NCBI RefSeq assembly: GCF_000382345.1
Contig: NZ_KB908077.1
Location: forward strand, 62,001-126,000
Origin: Massilia niastensis DSM 21313
GTDB lineage: Bacteria > Pseudomonadota > Gammaproteobacteria > Burkholderiales > Burkholderiaceae_D
DNA: 64,000 nucleotides
Direction of reading: 5' to 3'
The translations under genes were made by a program, and so were the position numbers. Positions 8,902 through 21,088 of the stretch are shown here, piece after piece; position 1 is the stretch's first letter, and the number at the start of each line of letters is the position of its first letter. A model generated the notes under the pieces. The model saw only the letters and a program-made list of their open reading frames with translations. It was not told where the DNA came from and made no database searches.

Positions 8902-10763
8902 CAGCTGTCGAGGTGCGAGATCAGGAGCCGGTGCGGCTCCTCCCCCTGCGCCTGCCCGTGCTGGCCATCGACCGAAATCCCCACCGCCACGATGTCGATC
9001 AGGAGCAGCTGCAGGATGCGCGAGATCATCGACAGGAAGCTGCTGCTGTCTTCCGCATGGTCGACCGCCAGGCATACGCTGGCCTTGCGCGCCAGCGGCG
9101 ACTGGCTGTTGCTGATCGCGATCACGTCGGCCCCGGCGGCGCGCGCGATGTCCACCGCGTCGAGCAGCTCCGGCAGGCTGCCGGAGTTCGACACCGCGAT
9201 CACCACGTCGCCCGGCCCCAGCAGCTCGGCGGCCAGCTTGAACAGGTGCGAGTCGCCATACAGCCCGGTCGGGATGCGGAAGCGGAAGAACTTGTGCTGC
9301 CCGTCCAGCGCCACCGCGCGCGAATTGCCCATCGCGTAGAACTCGACGCGCCTGGCCTTGCTCACCAGTTCGATGGCGCGGTCGATGGCGCGCACGTCGA
9401 GCTGGTCGCGGAAGCGCAGGATCGCGGACACCGTGTTGTCGATCACCTTGGCCGACAGGTCGTGCGTGCTGTCGCTGGTGCGCACCTGGCTGTGGCGCAC
9501 CGGGATCGAGCCGGTCAGGCTGCTGGCGAACTTCAGCTTGAACTCGGCCAGGCCCTGGAAGCCCAGCGAGCGGCAGAAGCGGATCACGGTCGGCTGGCTG
9601 ACGTCGGCCAGGCGCGCGATTTCCGCGATCGGCTCGTTCAGCACCATGCGCGGCTGTTCCAGCACCAGCGAGGCCACGCGCTGTTCGGCCGGCGTCAGCT
9701 CGTGCCGCAGGTTCCCGATGCGCTCCATCAGCGTGTTGGCGCCGCTGCGCCCGCGCAGATGCTCGGCCAGGATGGTGGCCACGCCGTGGAAGGCCGGGTT
9801 CGGCGTCGTGATCACATAGGTCGGGATATCCGACAGGTAGTTCGAGAAGCGTCCCTTGGCCTCGAAGCGCGCGCGGAACGGCGACGCCGCGAACCACTCG
9901 CCCATGCGCGGCACGATGCCGCCGCCGATGAAGATGCCGCCAAAGGCGCCCAGGGTCACCGCCAGGTTGGCCGCCGCCCCGCCCAGCATGCCGCAGAAGC
10001 ACTCCAGCACTTCCAGGCACAGCGGATCGCCCGCTTCGAGCGCGCCGGCGACGATCTCCGCCGCCCCGCGCGGCGCCGCCTCGACGCCGTTGCGCCTGGC
10101 CAGCGCGCGGTAGATGATTTCCATGCCCGGACCCGAGATCAGGCGCTCGTTCGAGACGTGCTGCCACTCGCGCCAGGCGTATTGCAGGATCGCGAACTCG
10201 CGCTCGTCGGCCGGCGCGAAATTCACGTGGCCGCCTTCCGAACCCAGGGTCACGAAGCCGTCGGCGGTCGGGATCACGCCCGACACGCCCAGGCCCGTGC
10301 CCGGACCCAGCACCCCAATCACGGCGTTCGCCGCCGGCTTGCCCGCGCCGACCTGCATCAGGTCTTCCTGCGCAAAGCCCGGGATCGCCATCGCCAGCGC
10401 CGTGAAGTCGTTCACGATCAACAAGGTCGACAGGCCCAGTTCGCGCCGCACCGCGTCGGTCGAGAATTGCCAGTCGCGGTTGGTCATGCGGACGTAGTCG
10501 CCGCTGATCGGGTTCGCCACCGCGAAGGCCGCGTGGTGCAGGGCCACCTCCGCGTGATCGGCCAGGTAATGCCGCAGCAGCGGCACGATGCCCTCGAAGT
10601 CGTCGCAGCGCAGCACGCGCACCGAGCGGAACACGCCCGGCGCGGTCTGCAGCGCGAAGCGCGCATGGGTGGCGCCGATATCGGCCAGCAGGCGCGGACC
10701 GTCGGCAAAGGCCGTCCGCGCGAACTTGTCCCGATCCTGATCCTGTCCCTGCTGGCTGCCCAT
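8901..10763 (-). CDS. Glucokinase fused to RpiR-type regulator (copy 1)
   Basis: This 620-residue fusion has an N-terminal glucokinase domain (about 20-340). LLADIGATHARFAL is the phosphate-binding start, MTNRDWQFS and LIVNDFTALAMA form the sugar pocket, GPGTGLGVSG follows, and EGGHVNFAP is the Glk signature. A RpiR helix-turn-helix follows (about 345-420; IAEIARLADVSQPTVIRFCRSLGF), then a sugar-isomerase (SIS) domain (about 470-600; VIAVSNSGSLPE). Such fusions are known in Burkholderiales as bifunctional glucokinase/transcriptional regulator, so the protein probably phosphorylates glucose and senses sugar phosphate while binding DNA. Its start overlaps the stop of the GH13 alpha-glucosidase (TGATG), so glucose release and phosphorylation are coupled. 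A paralogue lies at 25768-27621. Confidence 0.93.
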   Translation of the reverse strand: MGSQQGQDQDRDKFARTAFADGPRLLADIGATHARFALQTAPGVFRSVRVLRCDDFEGIVPLLRHYLADHAEVALHHAAFAVANPISGDYVRMTNRDWQFSTDAVRRELGLSTLLIVNDFTALAMAIPGFAQEDLMQVGAGKPAANAVIGVLGPGTGLGVSGVIPTADGFVTLGSEGGHVNFAPADEREFAILQYAWREWQHVSNERLISGPGMEIIYRALARRNGVEAAPRGAAEIVAGALEAGDPLCLEVLECFCGMLGGAAANLAVTLGAFGGIFIGGGIVPRMGEWFAASPFRARFEAKGRFSNYLSDIPTYVITTPNPAFHGVATILAEHLRGRSGANTLMERIGNLRHELTPAEQRVASLVLEQPRMVLNEPIAEIARLADVSQPTVIRFCRSLGFQGLAEFKLKFASSLTGSIPVRHSQVRTSDSTHDLSAKVIDNTVSAILRFRDQLDVRAIDRAIELVSKARRVEFYAMGNSRAVALDGQHKFFRFRIPTGLYGDSHLFKLAAELLGPGDVVIAVSNSGSLPELLDAVDIARAAGADVIAISNSQSPLARKASVCLAVDHAEDSSSFLSMISRILQLLLIDIVAVGISVDGQHGQAQGEEPHRLLISHLDS

Positions 10764-12403
10764 CAGCGCCCCGCCGGCAGGCTGCCGAACCAGGTGCCGT
10801 ACGGCGGCAGGGTCACGCGCCCGCCTTCCGCAGTGCCCGGCAGGCCGTGTTCGTTCAGCGCCGCGGCGCCGGCGGTGGCCGGCCAGTCGAAGCCGACCGC
10901 CTTGTCGGAGAGGTTGAACGCGGCCAGCACGCTGTCATGGCCGTCCACGTCGCGGCGCAGGGCCAGCACCGGTTCGGGAGCGTCGAAGAAGGCGATCTCG
11001 CCGCGGGTCAGCTGCGGCATCGAGCGGCGCCAGGCGATGAAGCGGCGCTGGAAGTTCAGCATCGATGCCGGATCCCGGTCCTGGACGTCGACGGCATTGG
11101 CCACGTGCGGCTCGGCCACCGGCAGCCACGGCGTACCCTCGGTAAAACCTGCCTGGGGCGCGTTCGCTTCCCACGGCATCGGGGTGCGGCAGCCGTCGCG
11201 GCCCTTGAACTCCGGCCAGAAGGTCTTGCCGTACGGGTCCTGCAGCAATTCATACGGCACGTCGGCTTCGACCAGCGCCAGTTCGTCGCCCTGGTACAGG
11301 CAAGGGGTGCCCTTCAGCGACAGCTGCATCGCCAGCACCAGCTTGGCCAGCGCCGGCGCCGGCTTCTCGCCGCCCCAGCGGGTCATCACGCGGATGGCGT
11401 CATGGTTGCCGACCGACCAGGAGGCCCAGCCGTCCTTGACGCGCGCATTGAATTCCTCGACCTGCTGGCGGACATGGGCCGCCGTGAAGACCGGCGTGAG
11501 CAGGTTGAAGCTGTAGGCCATGTGCAGCTTGTCGCCGCCTTCGGTGTACTCGGCCATCTGCGCCAGCGCATCGTCGGAACTGACTTCGCCGATCGAGATC
11601 GCGCCATATTCGTCCAGCAGCTTGCGCACCTTCTGCAGGAAGGCGACGTTTTCCGGCTGCGTCTTGTCGTGGATGTGGGCCTGCATGCCGTAGGGGTTGA
11701 CGTCGGTGACGGTCGAGGTGTCGCGCACCAGCGCCGGCGGGTTGCTGCGCAGCTGGCGGTCATGGAAATGGAAGACGCAGGCATCCATGCGCACGCCGTC
11801 GACACCGCGCTCGAGCCAGAAGCGCTGCGCATCCAGGTGGGCCTGCTGCACCTCCGGATTGTGGAAGTTCAGCTGCGGCTGGCTCACCAGGAAGTTGTGC
11901 ATGTAGTACTGCTTGCGGCGGGTATCCCACTGCCATGCCGAGCCGCCGAACACGGACAGCCAGTTGTTGGGCGGATTGCCGTCCGGGAGCGGGTCGGCCC
12001 ACACATACCAGTCCGACTTCGGATTGTCGCGGCTCGAGCGGCTTTCGACGAACCAGGAATGGGTGTCGGCGGTATGCGACATCACCTGGTCGATCATGAT
12101 CTTCAGGCCCAGGCTGTGCGCTTTGGCGATCAGCCGGTCGAAGTCGGCCAGGGTGCCGAACAGCGGGTCGACGTCGCAGTAATCCTCGATGTCGTAGCCG
12201 AAGTCCTTCATCGGCGACTTGAAGAACGGCGACAGCCAGACGATGTCCACGCCCAGGCTGGCAATGTAGTCGAGCTTGTCGGTGATGCCGGCCAGGTCGC
12301 CGACGCCGTCGCCATTGGTGTCGAGGAAGCTGCGCGGATATACCTGGTAGATGATGGCTTCGCGCCACCAGTTCGGCTGGTCGGTCTTCGGGGTCTGGGT
12401 CAT
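10763..12403 (-). CDS. GH13 alpha-glucosidase (GH13_23-like)
   Basis: The 546-residue cytoplasmic enzyme starts with NWWREAIIYQVYPRSFLD, typical of oligosaccharide-specific GH13 enzymes, and has no signal peptide. All catalytic regions are visible: IDQVMSHT (region I), GVRMDACVF with nucleophile Asp207, IGEVSSDD with acid Glu273, and VGNHD with Asp335. The DACVF/FHFHD context resembles GH13_23 alpha-glucosidases that hydrolyse maltose and short maltodextrins. The ATG at 12403 is chosen over an upstream TTG. The gene has its own promoter (12432-12460) and is coupled to the glucokinase fusion downstream. It diverges from the POT transporter gene. Confidence 0.92.
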   Translation of the reverse strand: MTQTPKTDQPNWWREAIIYQVYPRSFLDTNGDGVGDLAGITDKLDYIASLGVDIVWLSPFFKSPMKDFGYDIEDYCDVDPLFGTLADFDRLIAKAHSLGLKIMIDQVMSHTADTHSWFVESRSSRDNPKSDWYVWADPLPDGNPPNNWLSVFGGSAWQWDTRRKQYYMHNFLVSQPQLNFHNPEVQQAHLDAQRFWLERGVDGVRMDACVFHFHDRQLRSNPPALVRDTSTVTDVNPYGMQAHIHDKTQPENVAFLQKVRKLLDEYGAISIGEVSSDDALAQMAEYTEGGDKLHMAYSFNLLTPVFTAAHVRQQVEEFNARVKDGWASWSVGNHDAIRVMTRWGGEKPAPALAKLVLAMQLSLKGTPCLYQGDELALVEADVPYELLQDPYGKTFWPEFKGRDGCRTPMPWEANAPQAGFTEGTPWLPVAEPHVANAVDVQDRDPASMLNFQRRFIAWRRSMPQLTRGEIAFFDAPEPVLALRRDVDGHDSVLAAFNLSDKAVGFDWPATAGAAALNEHGLPGTAEGGRVTLPPYGTWFGSLPAGR

Positions 12404-12431
12404 GGCTGAGATCCGGTTGAGAATTCTAGCC

Positions 12432-12460
12432 AATATACAGGATGAAAGAAAACTTTACAA
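12432..12460 (-). promoter_or_regulatory. Promoter of the alpha-glucosidase/glucokinase operon
   Basis: On the minus strand TTGTAA (12460-12455) and TATATT (12437-12432) are spaced by 17 bp, leaving a leader of about 20 nt before the ATG at 12403. Confidence 0.7.
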
Positions 12461-12659
12461 TTGCACTTTCGACACGCCATCCTTGACTTATCCGTTTGTT
12501 TTCAACCACTTAAGATTGCACAGCGCAGCAATCCCGCAACGATAAAGTAACTAAACTACGTGACATGCACGATGAGCGCAGGGCGCCTCCAGATTTTTAT
12601 TGCAAAGTAGCTCAGCCTCAGCATAGGATCGCGTCTGTTTCGAAATTTGGAAGGTAGCC

Positions 12660-14249
12660 ATGACTACAGCAGCACCCAAGAACGCCGGGCGGATGCCGCG
12701 GCAGATCCCTTACATCATTGCCAATGAAGGCTGCGAGCGCTTCAGCTTCTACGGGATGCGCAACATCCTGACGCCCTTCCTGATTTCGACCCTGCTGCTG
12801 TTCCTGCCGGAGTCCGAGCGCACCGGCGAAGCCAAGCACGTGTTCCACACCTTCGTCATCGGCGTCTACTTCTTCCCGCTGCTGGGCGGCTGGCTGGCCG
12901 ACCGCTACTTCGGCAAGTACAACACCGTGTTCTGGCTCAGCCTCGTGTACTGCGCCGGCCACGCCTGCCTCGCCATCTTCGAGGACAACCTCAAGGGCTT
13001 CTACCTCGGCCTGTTCCTGATCGCGCTCGGCTCGGGCGGCATCAAGCCGCTGGTGGCGTCCTTCGTGGGCGACCAGTTCGACCAGACCAACAAGGAAAAG
13101 GCGAAGGTCGTGTTCGACGCCTTCTACTGGATCATCAACTTCGGCTCCTTCTTCGCCTCGCTGCTGATGCCGCTGTTCCTGCGCGACTACGGTCCGTCGG
13201 TGGCCTTCGGCATCCCGGGCATCCTGATGTTCATCGCCACCATGGTCCTGTGGAGCGGCAAGAAGAAATACGTGCACGTGCCGCCGACGCCCGCCAACCC
13301 GCATTCGTTCATGAACGTGGTGCGCACCGCCCTGCTGGCCCGCCGTCCGGGCGAGGGCCGTCCCGGCCTGAACGTCGCGCTGTTCGGCGCGGTCGCCGCC
13401 GTCGCGTCGCTGGCCATGTCGGTCCAGTGGGGCTTCGTGATCGGCGCCTGCGCCGCCCTGGTGCTGCTGCTGGCCTTCGGCGGCATCGGCGCCTCGATGC
13501 AGCTGGAGCGCGCGCGCGGCGCGCACTCCGAGGAAGCGGTGGACGGCGTGCGCGCCGTGCTGCGCATCCTGATCGTGTTCGCCCTGGTGACGCCGTTCTG
13601 GTCGCTGTTCGACCAGAAGGCCTCGACCTGGATCGTGCAGGCCAACACCATGACCACCCAGGTCAGCCTGCTCGGCTACAGCTTCAACGTCATCCCGGCC
13701 CAGATGCAGGCGCTGAACCCGCTGCTGGTGATGCTCCTGATCCCGTTCAATAACTTCGCCCTGTTCCCGCTGCTGCGCATGGTCGGCATCGAGCCGACCC
13801 CGCTGCGCCGCATGACCGCCGGGATCGCCCTGTCGGCCGCCGCCTGGGTCGTGGTGGGCAACCTGCAGGTCGAGCTGGATGCCGGCACGCCGGTGAACAT
13901 CGCCTGGCAGATCCTGCCGTATGCGCTGCTGACCCTGGGCGAGGTGCTGGTCTCGGCGACCGGCCTGGAATTCGCGTACAGCCAGGCCCCGGCCTCGATG
14001 AAGGGCGTGATCATGGCGTTGTGGTACCTGGCCGTCACGGTCGGCAACCTGTGGGTCCTGATCGTCAACGCGGGCGTCAAGAACCAGTCCGTGATCGCCT
14101 ATATCGAGCAGTCCGGCGTGGGCGTGATGGCCTTCCAGATGTACTTCTTCGCCGCCTTCGCGCTCCTCGCGGCGGCGGTGTTCGGCTGGTACGCCACCCG
14201 CTACCGGATGGTCGACCACTATCGCGGCACCGCCCCGGCCGGCGCCTGA
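12660..14249 (+). CDS. POT family (PTR2) proton-coupled peptide transporter
   Basis: The 529-residue polytopic protein has the POT-family signature near the N-terminus (EGCERFSFYGMRNIL, the ExxERFxYYG motif that couples protons). It also has GGWLADRYFGKYNTVFWLSL and GSGGIKPLVASFVGDQFD, a second family signature. The family normally imports di- and tripeptides across the inner membrane. A GGAAGG ribosome site precedes the ATG. It lies 20 bp upstream of the pullulanase gene in the same direction, so the two are probably one transcription unit. That makes the substrate of this member worth questioning. Confidence 0.9.
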   Translation: MTTAAPKNAGRMPRQIPYIIANEGCERFSFYGMRNILTPFLISTLLLFLPESERTGEAKHVFHTFVIGVYFFPLLGGWLADRYFGKYNTVFWLSLVYCAGHACLAIFEDNLKGFYLGLFLIALGSGGIKPLVASFVGDQFDQTNKEKAKVVFDAFYWIINFGSFFASLLMPLFLRDYGPSVAFGIPGILMFIATMVLWSGKKKYVHVPPTPANPHSFMNVVRTALLARRPGEGRPGLNVALFGAVAAVASLAMSVQWGFVIGACAALVLLLAFGGIGASMQLERARGAHSEEAVDGVRAVLRILIVFALVTPFWSLFDQKASTWIVQANTMTTQVSLLGYSFNVIPAQMQALNPLLVMLLIPFNNFALFPLLRMVGIEPTPLRRMTAGIALSAAAWVVVGNLQVELDAGTPVNIAWQILPYALLTLGEVLVSATGLEFAYSQAPASMKGVIMALWYLAVTVGNLWVLIVNAGVKNQSVIAYIEQSGVGVMAFQMYFFAAFALLAAAVFGWYATRYRMVDHYRGTAPAGA

Positions 14250-14269
14250 CACGGGATTCCACCACGACC

Positions 14270-16987
14270 ATGAGCACACTCCGCTACGCACTGCTTGCCG
14301 CCTCGCTCTCGTCCACGGCGCACGCCGCCGTGCCGCTCGAGGCCTGCGACAGCCAGTCGTTCCAGACCGTCCTGCACGCCGCAAGCAACACGCTCGAAGC
14401 GCGCGCCGTCTGGCTCGACCGGCGCCTGATCCGCTGGCCCGGCGCGACACCGGACGGCGCCTGGCGCCTCTACCATTCGCCCACCGGCACCATCCATGCC
14501 CGGGGCGGACGCAAGGTCACGGGCGCGGCCGGCGCCCTGACCCTGGAGCTGTCCACTGGCCCGGCGCCGCCGGCCGCCGCCGCCCGCTTCAAGTACGTGC
14601 CCAGCGGCCCGCTGCTGGCGGTGCGCGACGCCGACCTCGAACGCCTGGGCGCCCTGCACCGCCAGCAGCTGGTGCTGGTGCAGGAAGCGCCGGACGGCAC
14701 GGTGCGCGCGGCCACCCGGGTGCAGGCCGCGGGTGCGCTCGACGACCTGTATGCGGCGGCCGACGCCATCCACGACCTCGGCGCCACCCCGGCCGGCGGC
14801 AGGACCTCGTTCAAGGTGTGGGCGCCGACCGCCCAGCAGGCGGCGCTGTGCACCTACGACAGCGCGACCGGCCGCGCCGGCGCGGTGCACGAGATGGCCT
14901 TCGACAAGGCCAGCGGCGCCTGGAGTGCAACGCTCCCGCGCGACCTGTCCGGCAGCTACTACAAGTACGCGGTCGACGTCGTGGTCGACGGCGCCGGCCT
15001 GGTGCGCAACCTGGTCACCGATCCCTACTCGGTCAGCCTGACCACGGACTCGAAGCGCAGCTACGTCGCCGACCTCGATTCGCCGAAGCTCAAGCCGAAG
15101 GGCTGGGACCGCACGCGCCCGCCGAACACCGTCAGGGCGCAGACCGACATGGTGATCTACGAGCTGCACGTGCGCGACTTCTCGATCAACGACCCGAGCG
15201 TGCCGGAAGCGAAGCGCGGCAAGTACGCCGCCTTCGGCGAAACCCGCTCGAACGGCATGAAGCACCTGGCGGCGCTGGCCAGGGCCGGCCTGACCGACAT
15301 TCACCTGCTGCCGGTGTACGACCTGGGCAGCGTGCCGGAACAGGGCTGCGCCGTGCCCCTGCCCGCGGGCGCGCCGGACGGCGACAGCCAGCAGGCGCTG
15401 GTGCGCAAGACGGCGGACACCGACTGCTTCAACTGGGGCTACGATCCCTACCACTACAACGCGCCGGAAGGCAGCTACGCCAGCGATCCGGCGGACGGCG
15501 CGCGCCGCATCCTCGAGTTCCGCCAGATGGTGATGGACCTGCACGCGGTCGGCCTGCGCGTCGGCACCGACGTGGTCTACAACCATACCTTCATCGCCGG
15601 CCAGAACGAGAAGTCGGTGCTGGACCGCATCGTGCCGGGCTACTACCACCGCCTGAACGCTTCCGGCGGCATCGAGCGCTCGACCTGCTGCGACAACACG
15701 GCGACCGAGAACCTGATGATGGCCAAGCTGATGATCGACTCGGCCGAGCTCTGGACCCGCCACTACAAGATCGATTCCTTCCGCTTCGACCTGATGGGCC
15801 ACCAGCCGCGCGCGGCGATGGAGCGCCTGCAGCAGCGGGTCGACAAGGCGGCTGGCCGCCGCGTGCAGCTGATCGGCGAAGGCTGGAACTTCGGCGAGGT
15901 GGCGGACGGCGCGCGCTTCGTGCAGGCCTCCCAGCTGTCGCTGAACGGTTCCGGCATCGGCACCTTCAGCGACCGTGCGCGCGACGCGGTGCGCGGCGGT
16001 TCCGCCGGCGATGCGGGCGAGGCGATGGTCCGCCAGCAGGGCTATATCAATGGCCTGGTGTACGACCCGAATGCGCTGGGCAAGGAGCGCCAGCTGTCCG
16101 AGCTGCTGCGCGCGGCCGACCTGGTGCGCATCGGCCTGGCCGGCTCGGTGCGCAGCTACCCGCTGCGCACCTTCGACGGCCGCGTGCGGCTGCTGGAGGA
16201 CATCGGCTACGGCAACCAGCCGGCCGGCTACGCCAGCCAGCCGGGCGAGGTGGTGAACTACGTCGAGAACCACGACAACCAGACCCTGTACGACGCCAAC
16301 GTGCTCAAGCTGCCGGTCGATACCCCGGCCGCAGAGCGTGCCCGCGTGCAGGTGCTGGGCATGGCGATCAATGCCTTCAGCCAGGGCGTGGCCTACTACC
16401 ATGCGGGCATCGATACCCTGCGCTCGAAGTCGCTCGACCGCAACAGCTTCAACTCGGGCGACTGGTTCAACCGCATCGACTGGAGCTACCAGGACAACTA
16501 CTTCGGCACCGGCCTGCCGCCGGCGGACGACAACGGCAAGGACTGGGCGCTGCTCAAGCCCTACCTGGCCAACGCGGCGCTCAAGCCTCTGCCTTCCGAC
16601 ATCGGGTTCGCGCGCGACGCCTTCCGCGACCTGCTGAAGATCCGCGCCAGCTCCACCCTGTTCCGCCTGCGCGGCGCCGACGACATCACGCAGCGCCTGC
16701 GCTTCTTCAATACCGGGCCGGGACAGCAGCCGACCGTGATCGCGGCCTGGCTGGACGGCGAGGGCTATCCGGGGGCGCGCTTCGCGGGCATCAGCTACCT
16801 GGTGAACGTGGACAAGGTCGAGCGCAAGGTGGCGGACGAGTCGCTGCGCGGCAAGCGGCTGCGCCTGCATCCGGTGCATGCGGCGCGCGGCGCGGCGGAT
16901 GCGCGGGCGAAGCAGGCGCGCTTCGACAGCGCCAGCGGCAGCTTTACCGTGCCGCCGCGGACGGCGGTGGTGTTCGTGGCCGAGTAA
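14270..16987 (+). CDS. Secreted type I pullulanase (alpha-1,6-glucosidase, GH13)
   Basis: The 905-residue protein begins with a Sec signal peptide (MSTLRYALLAASLSSTAHA). An N-terminal beta domain and a CBM48-like domain (about 165-265; TSFKVWAPTAQQAALCTYD) precede the catalytic barrel. The pullulanase hallmark NWGYDP is at about residue 388, followed by VVYNHT (about 434), FRFDLMGH (nucleophile Asp, about 504), GEGWNFGE (acid Glu, about 536) and VENHDNQT (about 666). The enzyme cuts alpha-1,6 branch points in pullulan and branched maltodextrins in the periplasm or outside the cell. The ATG at 14270 is chosen because it opens the signal peptide. It follows the POT gene by 20 bp and ends at a hairpin repeat. 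Confidence 0.94.
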   Translation: MSTLRYALLAASLSSTAHAAVPLEACDSQSFQTVLHAASNTLEARAVWLDRRLIRWPGATPDGAWRLYHSPTGTIHARGGRKVTGAAGALTLELSTGPAPPAAAARFKYVPSGPLLAVRDADLERLGALHRQQLVLVQEAPDGTVRAATRVQAAGALDDLYAAADAIHDLGATPAGGRTSFKVWAPTAQQAALCTYDSATGRAGAVHEMAFDKASGAWSATLPRDLSGSYYKYAVDVVVDGAGLVRNLVTDPYSVSLTTDSKRSYVADLDSPKLKPKGWDRTRPPNTVRAQTDMVIYELHVRDFSINDPSVPEAKRGKYAAFGETRSNGMKHLAALARAGLTDIHLLPVYDLGSVPEQGCAVPLPAGAPDGDSQQALVRKTADTDCFNWGYDPYHYNAPEGSYASDPADGARRILEFRQMVMDLHAVGLRVGTDVVYNHTFIAGQNEKSVLDRIVPGYYHRLNASGGIERSTCCDNTATENLMMAKLMIDSAELWTRHYKIDSFRFDLMGHQPRAAMERLQQRVDKAAGRRVQLIGEGWNFGEVADGARFVQASQLSLNGSGIGTFSDRARDAVRGGSAGDAGEAMVRQQGYINGLVYDPNALGKERQLSELLRAADLVRIGLAGSVRSYPLRTFDGRVRLLEDIGYGNQPAGYASQPGEVVNYVENHDNQTLYDANVLKLPVDTPAAERARVQVLGMAINAFSQGVAYYHAGIDTLRSKSLDRNSFNSGDWFNRIDWSYQDNYFGTGLPPADDNGKDWALLKPYLANAALKPLPSDIGFARDAFRDLLKIRASSTLFRLRGADDITQRLRFFNTGPGQQPTVIAAWLDGEGYPGARFAGISYLVNVDKVERKVADESLRGKRLRLHPVHAARGAADARAKQARFDSASGSFTVPPRTAVVFVAE

Positions 16988-16998
16988 AGCAGCAAGCG

Positions 16999-17030
16999 CC
17001 CGTCGTTCCCGCGAAGGCGGGAACGACGGG
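16999..17030. repeat. REP-like hairpin between convergent genes
   Basis: A perfect 14-bp stem (arms 16999-17012 and 17017-17030, loop GAAG) carries the TTCCCGCGAAGGCGGGAA core seen in intergenic repeats of many proteobacteria. It probably also serves as a terminator for the pullulanase gene. Only one copy occurs in this window. Confidence 0.7.
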
Positions 17031-17053
17031 TCCCGGCCGGTCATCCGGTCCCG

Positions 17054-19735
<2,682 letters not shown>

Positions 19736-19951
19736 TAACAACTCTCCATAAGACAGTGCAAGAGCGGCAGGGTATGGGCCGGCATTGAACTGGGCGCCGG
19801 GGACGGGGGCGACCACCGGGCAATCGTAACATGCAATTCCTCAAGGAAACTAACAATTCCTGCCGGTCTGTGGCGCCTGGCTGACACGAAGGGCCATGCG
19901 AATTCGGCTGGCATGCCAGGGAAGGACGCCGGCGCCCCAGGTGGTCGAGGC

Positions 19952-20986
19952 TCAGGCGGCGATGCAGGGACCGTCGGATGCGCGCGGCACCAGTTCGACC
20001 GGTTCGAGGTGGGTGTAATGGCCGGTATTGCCGGGAGTTAGCAGGCGCAGCAGCGCCTCTCCCAGCCTGCAGCCGTTGTCGAAGGCCCGGTGCTCGATCG
20101 TGCTCAGTGGAGGATCGCAGTAGGACGAGGCTTCGGAATTCCCGTAGCCCATCACCGAGACGTCGCGGCCGGCCGCCAGGTTCAGGCTGCGGCAGGCCGA
20201 GATCGCGCCGATCGCCATGCTGTCGCTGGCGCACAGGATCGAGGTCGGCGGGTCGGGCATCTGCAGCAGCACGCGGCACAGCCTGAATCCGTCGGCGACC
20301 GTCAGGTTGCCATCGCGGACCAGGGCCGGATCCGCGGACAAGCCGGCTTCGGCCAGGCCGCGTTCATAGCCGCGCCGGCGCAACTGGGCGAACAGGTAAT
20401 GCGATTCGCCGTTGAGCAGCGCGATGCGGTGGTGGCCCAGGCCGGCCTGGCGCCGGGCGGCCTGGCGGAAGGCTTCCTCGCTGTCGGCGTCGACCCAGGA
20501 ATAGGGCTGCGTGCTGCCTGTGCGCCCGTAAGTGACGAAGGGCAGCCCGGCTTCCTGCGCCAGCTTGACCCGGCTGTCCTCGACCCTGGTGCGCACGATC
20601 AGGAGCGCGTCGGCCCAGCCGGCATGGATGAAGTCGGCGAACAGGTCCAGTTCGGCCTTTGGGTCGCCGGAGGAAATGGTGGTGGCGAACAGGTGGTAGC
20701 CCGTGCCTTCGATCTTCGAGGCCACCCCGGCCAGCAGACGCGAATACATGCTGTCGATGAACTGGCCTTCGTCGACCAGGGAAGGCAGCACCACGCCCAT
20801 CGCCGAGGCCTTGCCGGACACCAGCCGGCGTGCGGTCGGATTGGGCCGGTAGCCCATCGCCTTGGCCGCAGCGGCCACTCTGTCGCGGGTGGCGGGGGCG
20901 ACGTCGGTGTAGCCGTTCAGGGCGCGCGATACCGTCGAGACGGAAAGCGACAGGGATTTTGCCAGTTCGGTAATTGAAGTTGTCAC
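19952..20986 (-). CDS. LacI-family transcriptional regulator
   Basis: The 344-residue product has an N-terminal LacI helix-turn-helix (ITELAKSLSLSVSTVSRALNG), a hinge helix (RPNPTARRLVSGKA) and a periplasmic-binding-protein-like sensor domain (about 60-335). The start is uncertain. No ATG is available; the GTG at 20986 gives the standard short lead-in to the HTH, and a TTG at 21013 is the alternative. It lies 75-100 bp downstream of dgoA on the same strand, so it may be the last gene of the galactonate cluster or a separate regulator of the alpha-glucan genes. Its operator is unknown. Confidence 0.9.
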   Translation of the reverse strand: MTTSITELAKSLSLSVSTVSRALNGYTDVAPATRDRVAAAAKAMGYRPNPTARRLVSGKASAMGVVLPSLVDEGQFIDSMYSRLLAGVASKIEGTGYHLFATTISSGDPKAELDLFADFIHAGWADALLIVRTRVEDSRVKLAQEAGLPFVTYGRTGSTQPYSWVDADSEEAFRQAARRQAGLGHHRIALLNGESHYLFAQLRRRGYERGLAEAGLSADPALVRDGNLTVADGFRLCRVLLQMPDPPTSILCASDSMAIGAISACRSLNLAAGRDVSVMGYGNSEASSYCDPPLSTIEHRAFDNGCRLGEALLRLLTPGNTGHYTHLEPVELVPRASDGPCIAA

Positions 20987-21088
20987 GCGGCCTGGTTCGG
21001 AAATGGTCGTCAATCGCCGTCAATACCCGGCCGGGAGGCCGGGCGCTTCCATTCATTGTGCCAGATGCCGGGACAAGCGGGCAGCCCG

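Noticed and set aside
8823..11516. Long plus-strand open frame (about 900 codons) opposite the glucokinase-RpiR and alpha-glucosidase genes
   Set aside because: It lies entirely antisense to two well-recognised genes, has His/Arg/Gln-rich composition typical of reverse reading in high-GC DNA and shows no domain. Similar long antisense frames across the window were dropped for the same reason.
12546..12560. AGTAAC-TAA-ACTACG as another member of the TGTAGT-N3-ACTACA family near the POT/alpha-glucosidase promoters
   Set aside because: Only 8 of 12 positions match and the left arm is poor. This level is expected by chance in an AT-rich intergenic region.
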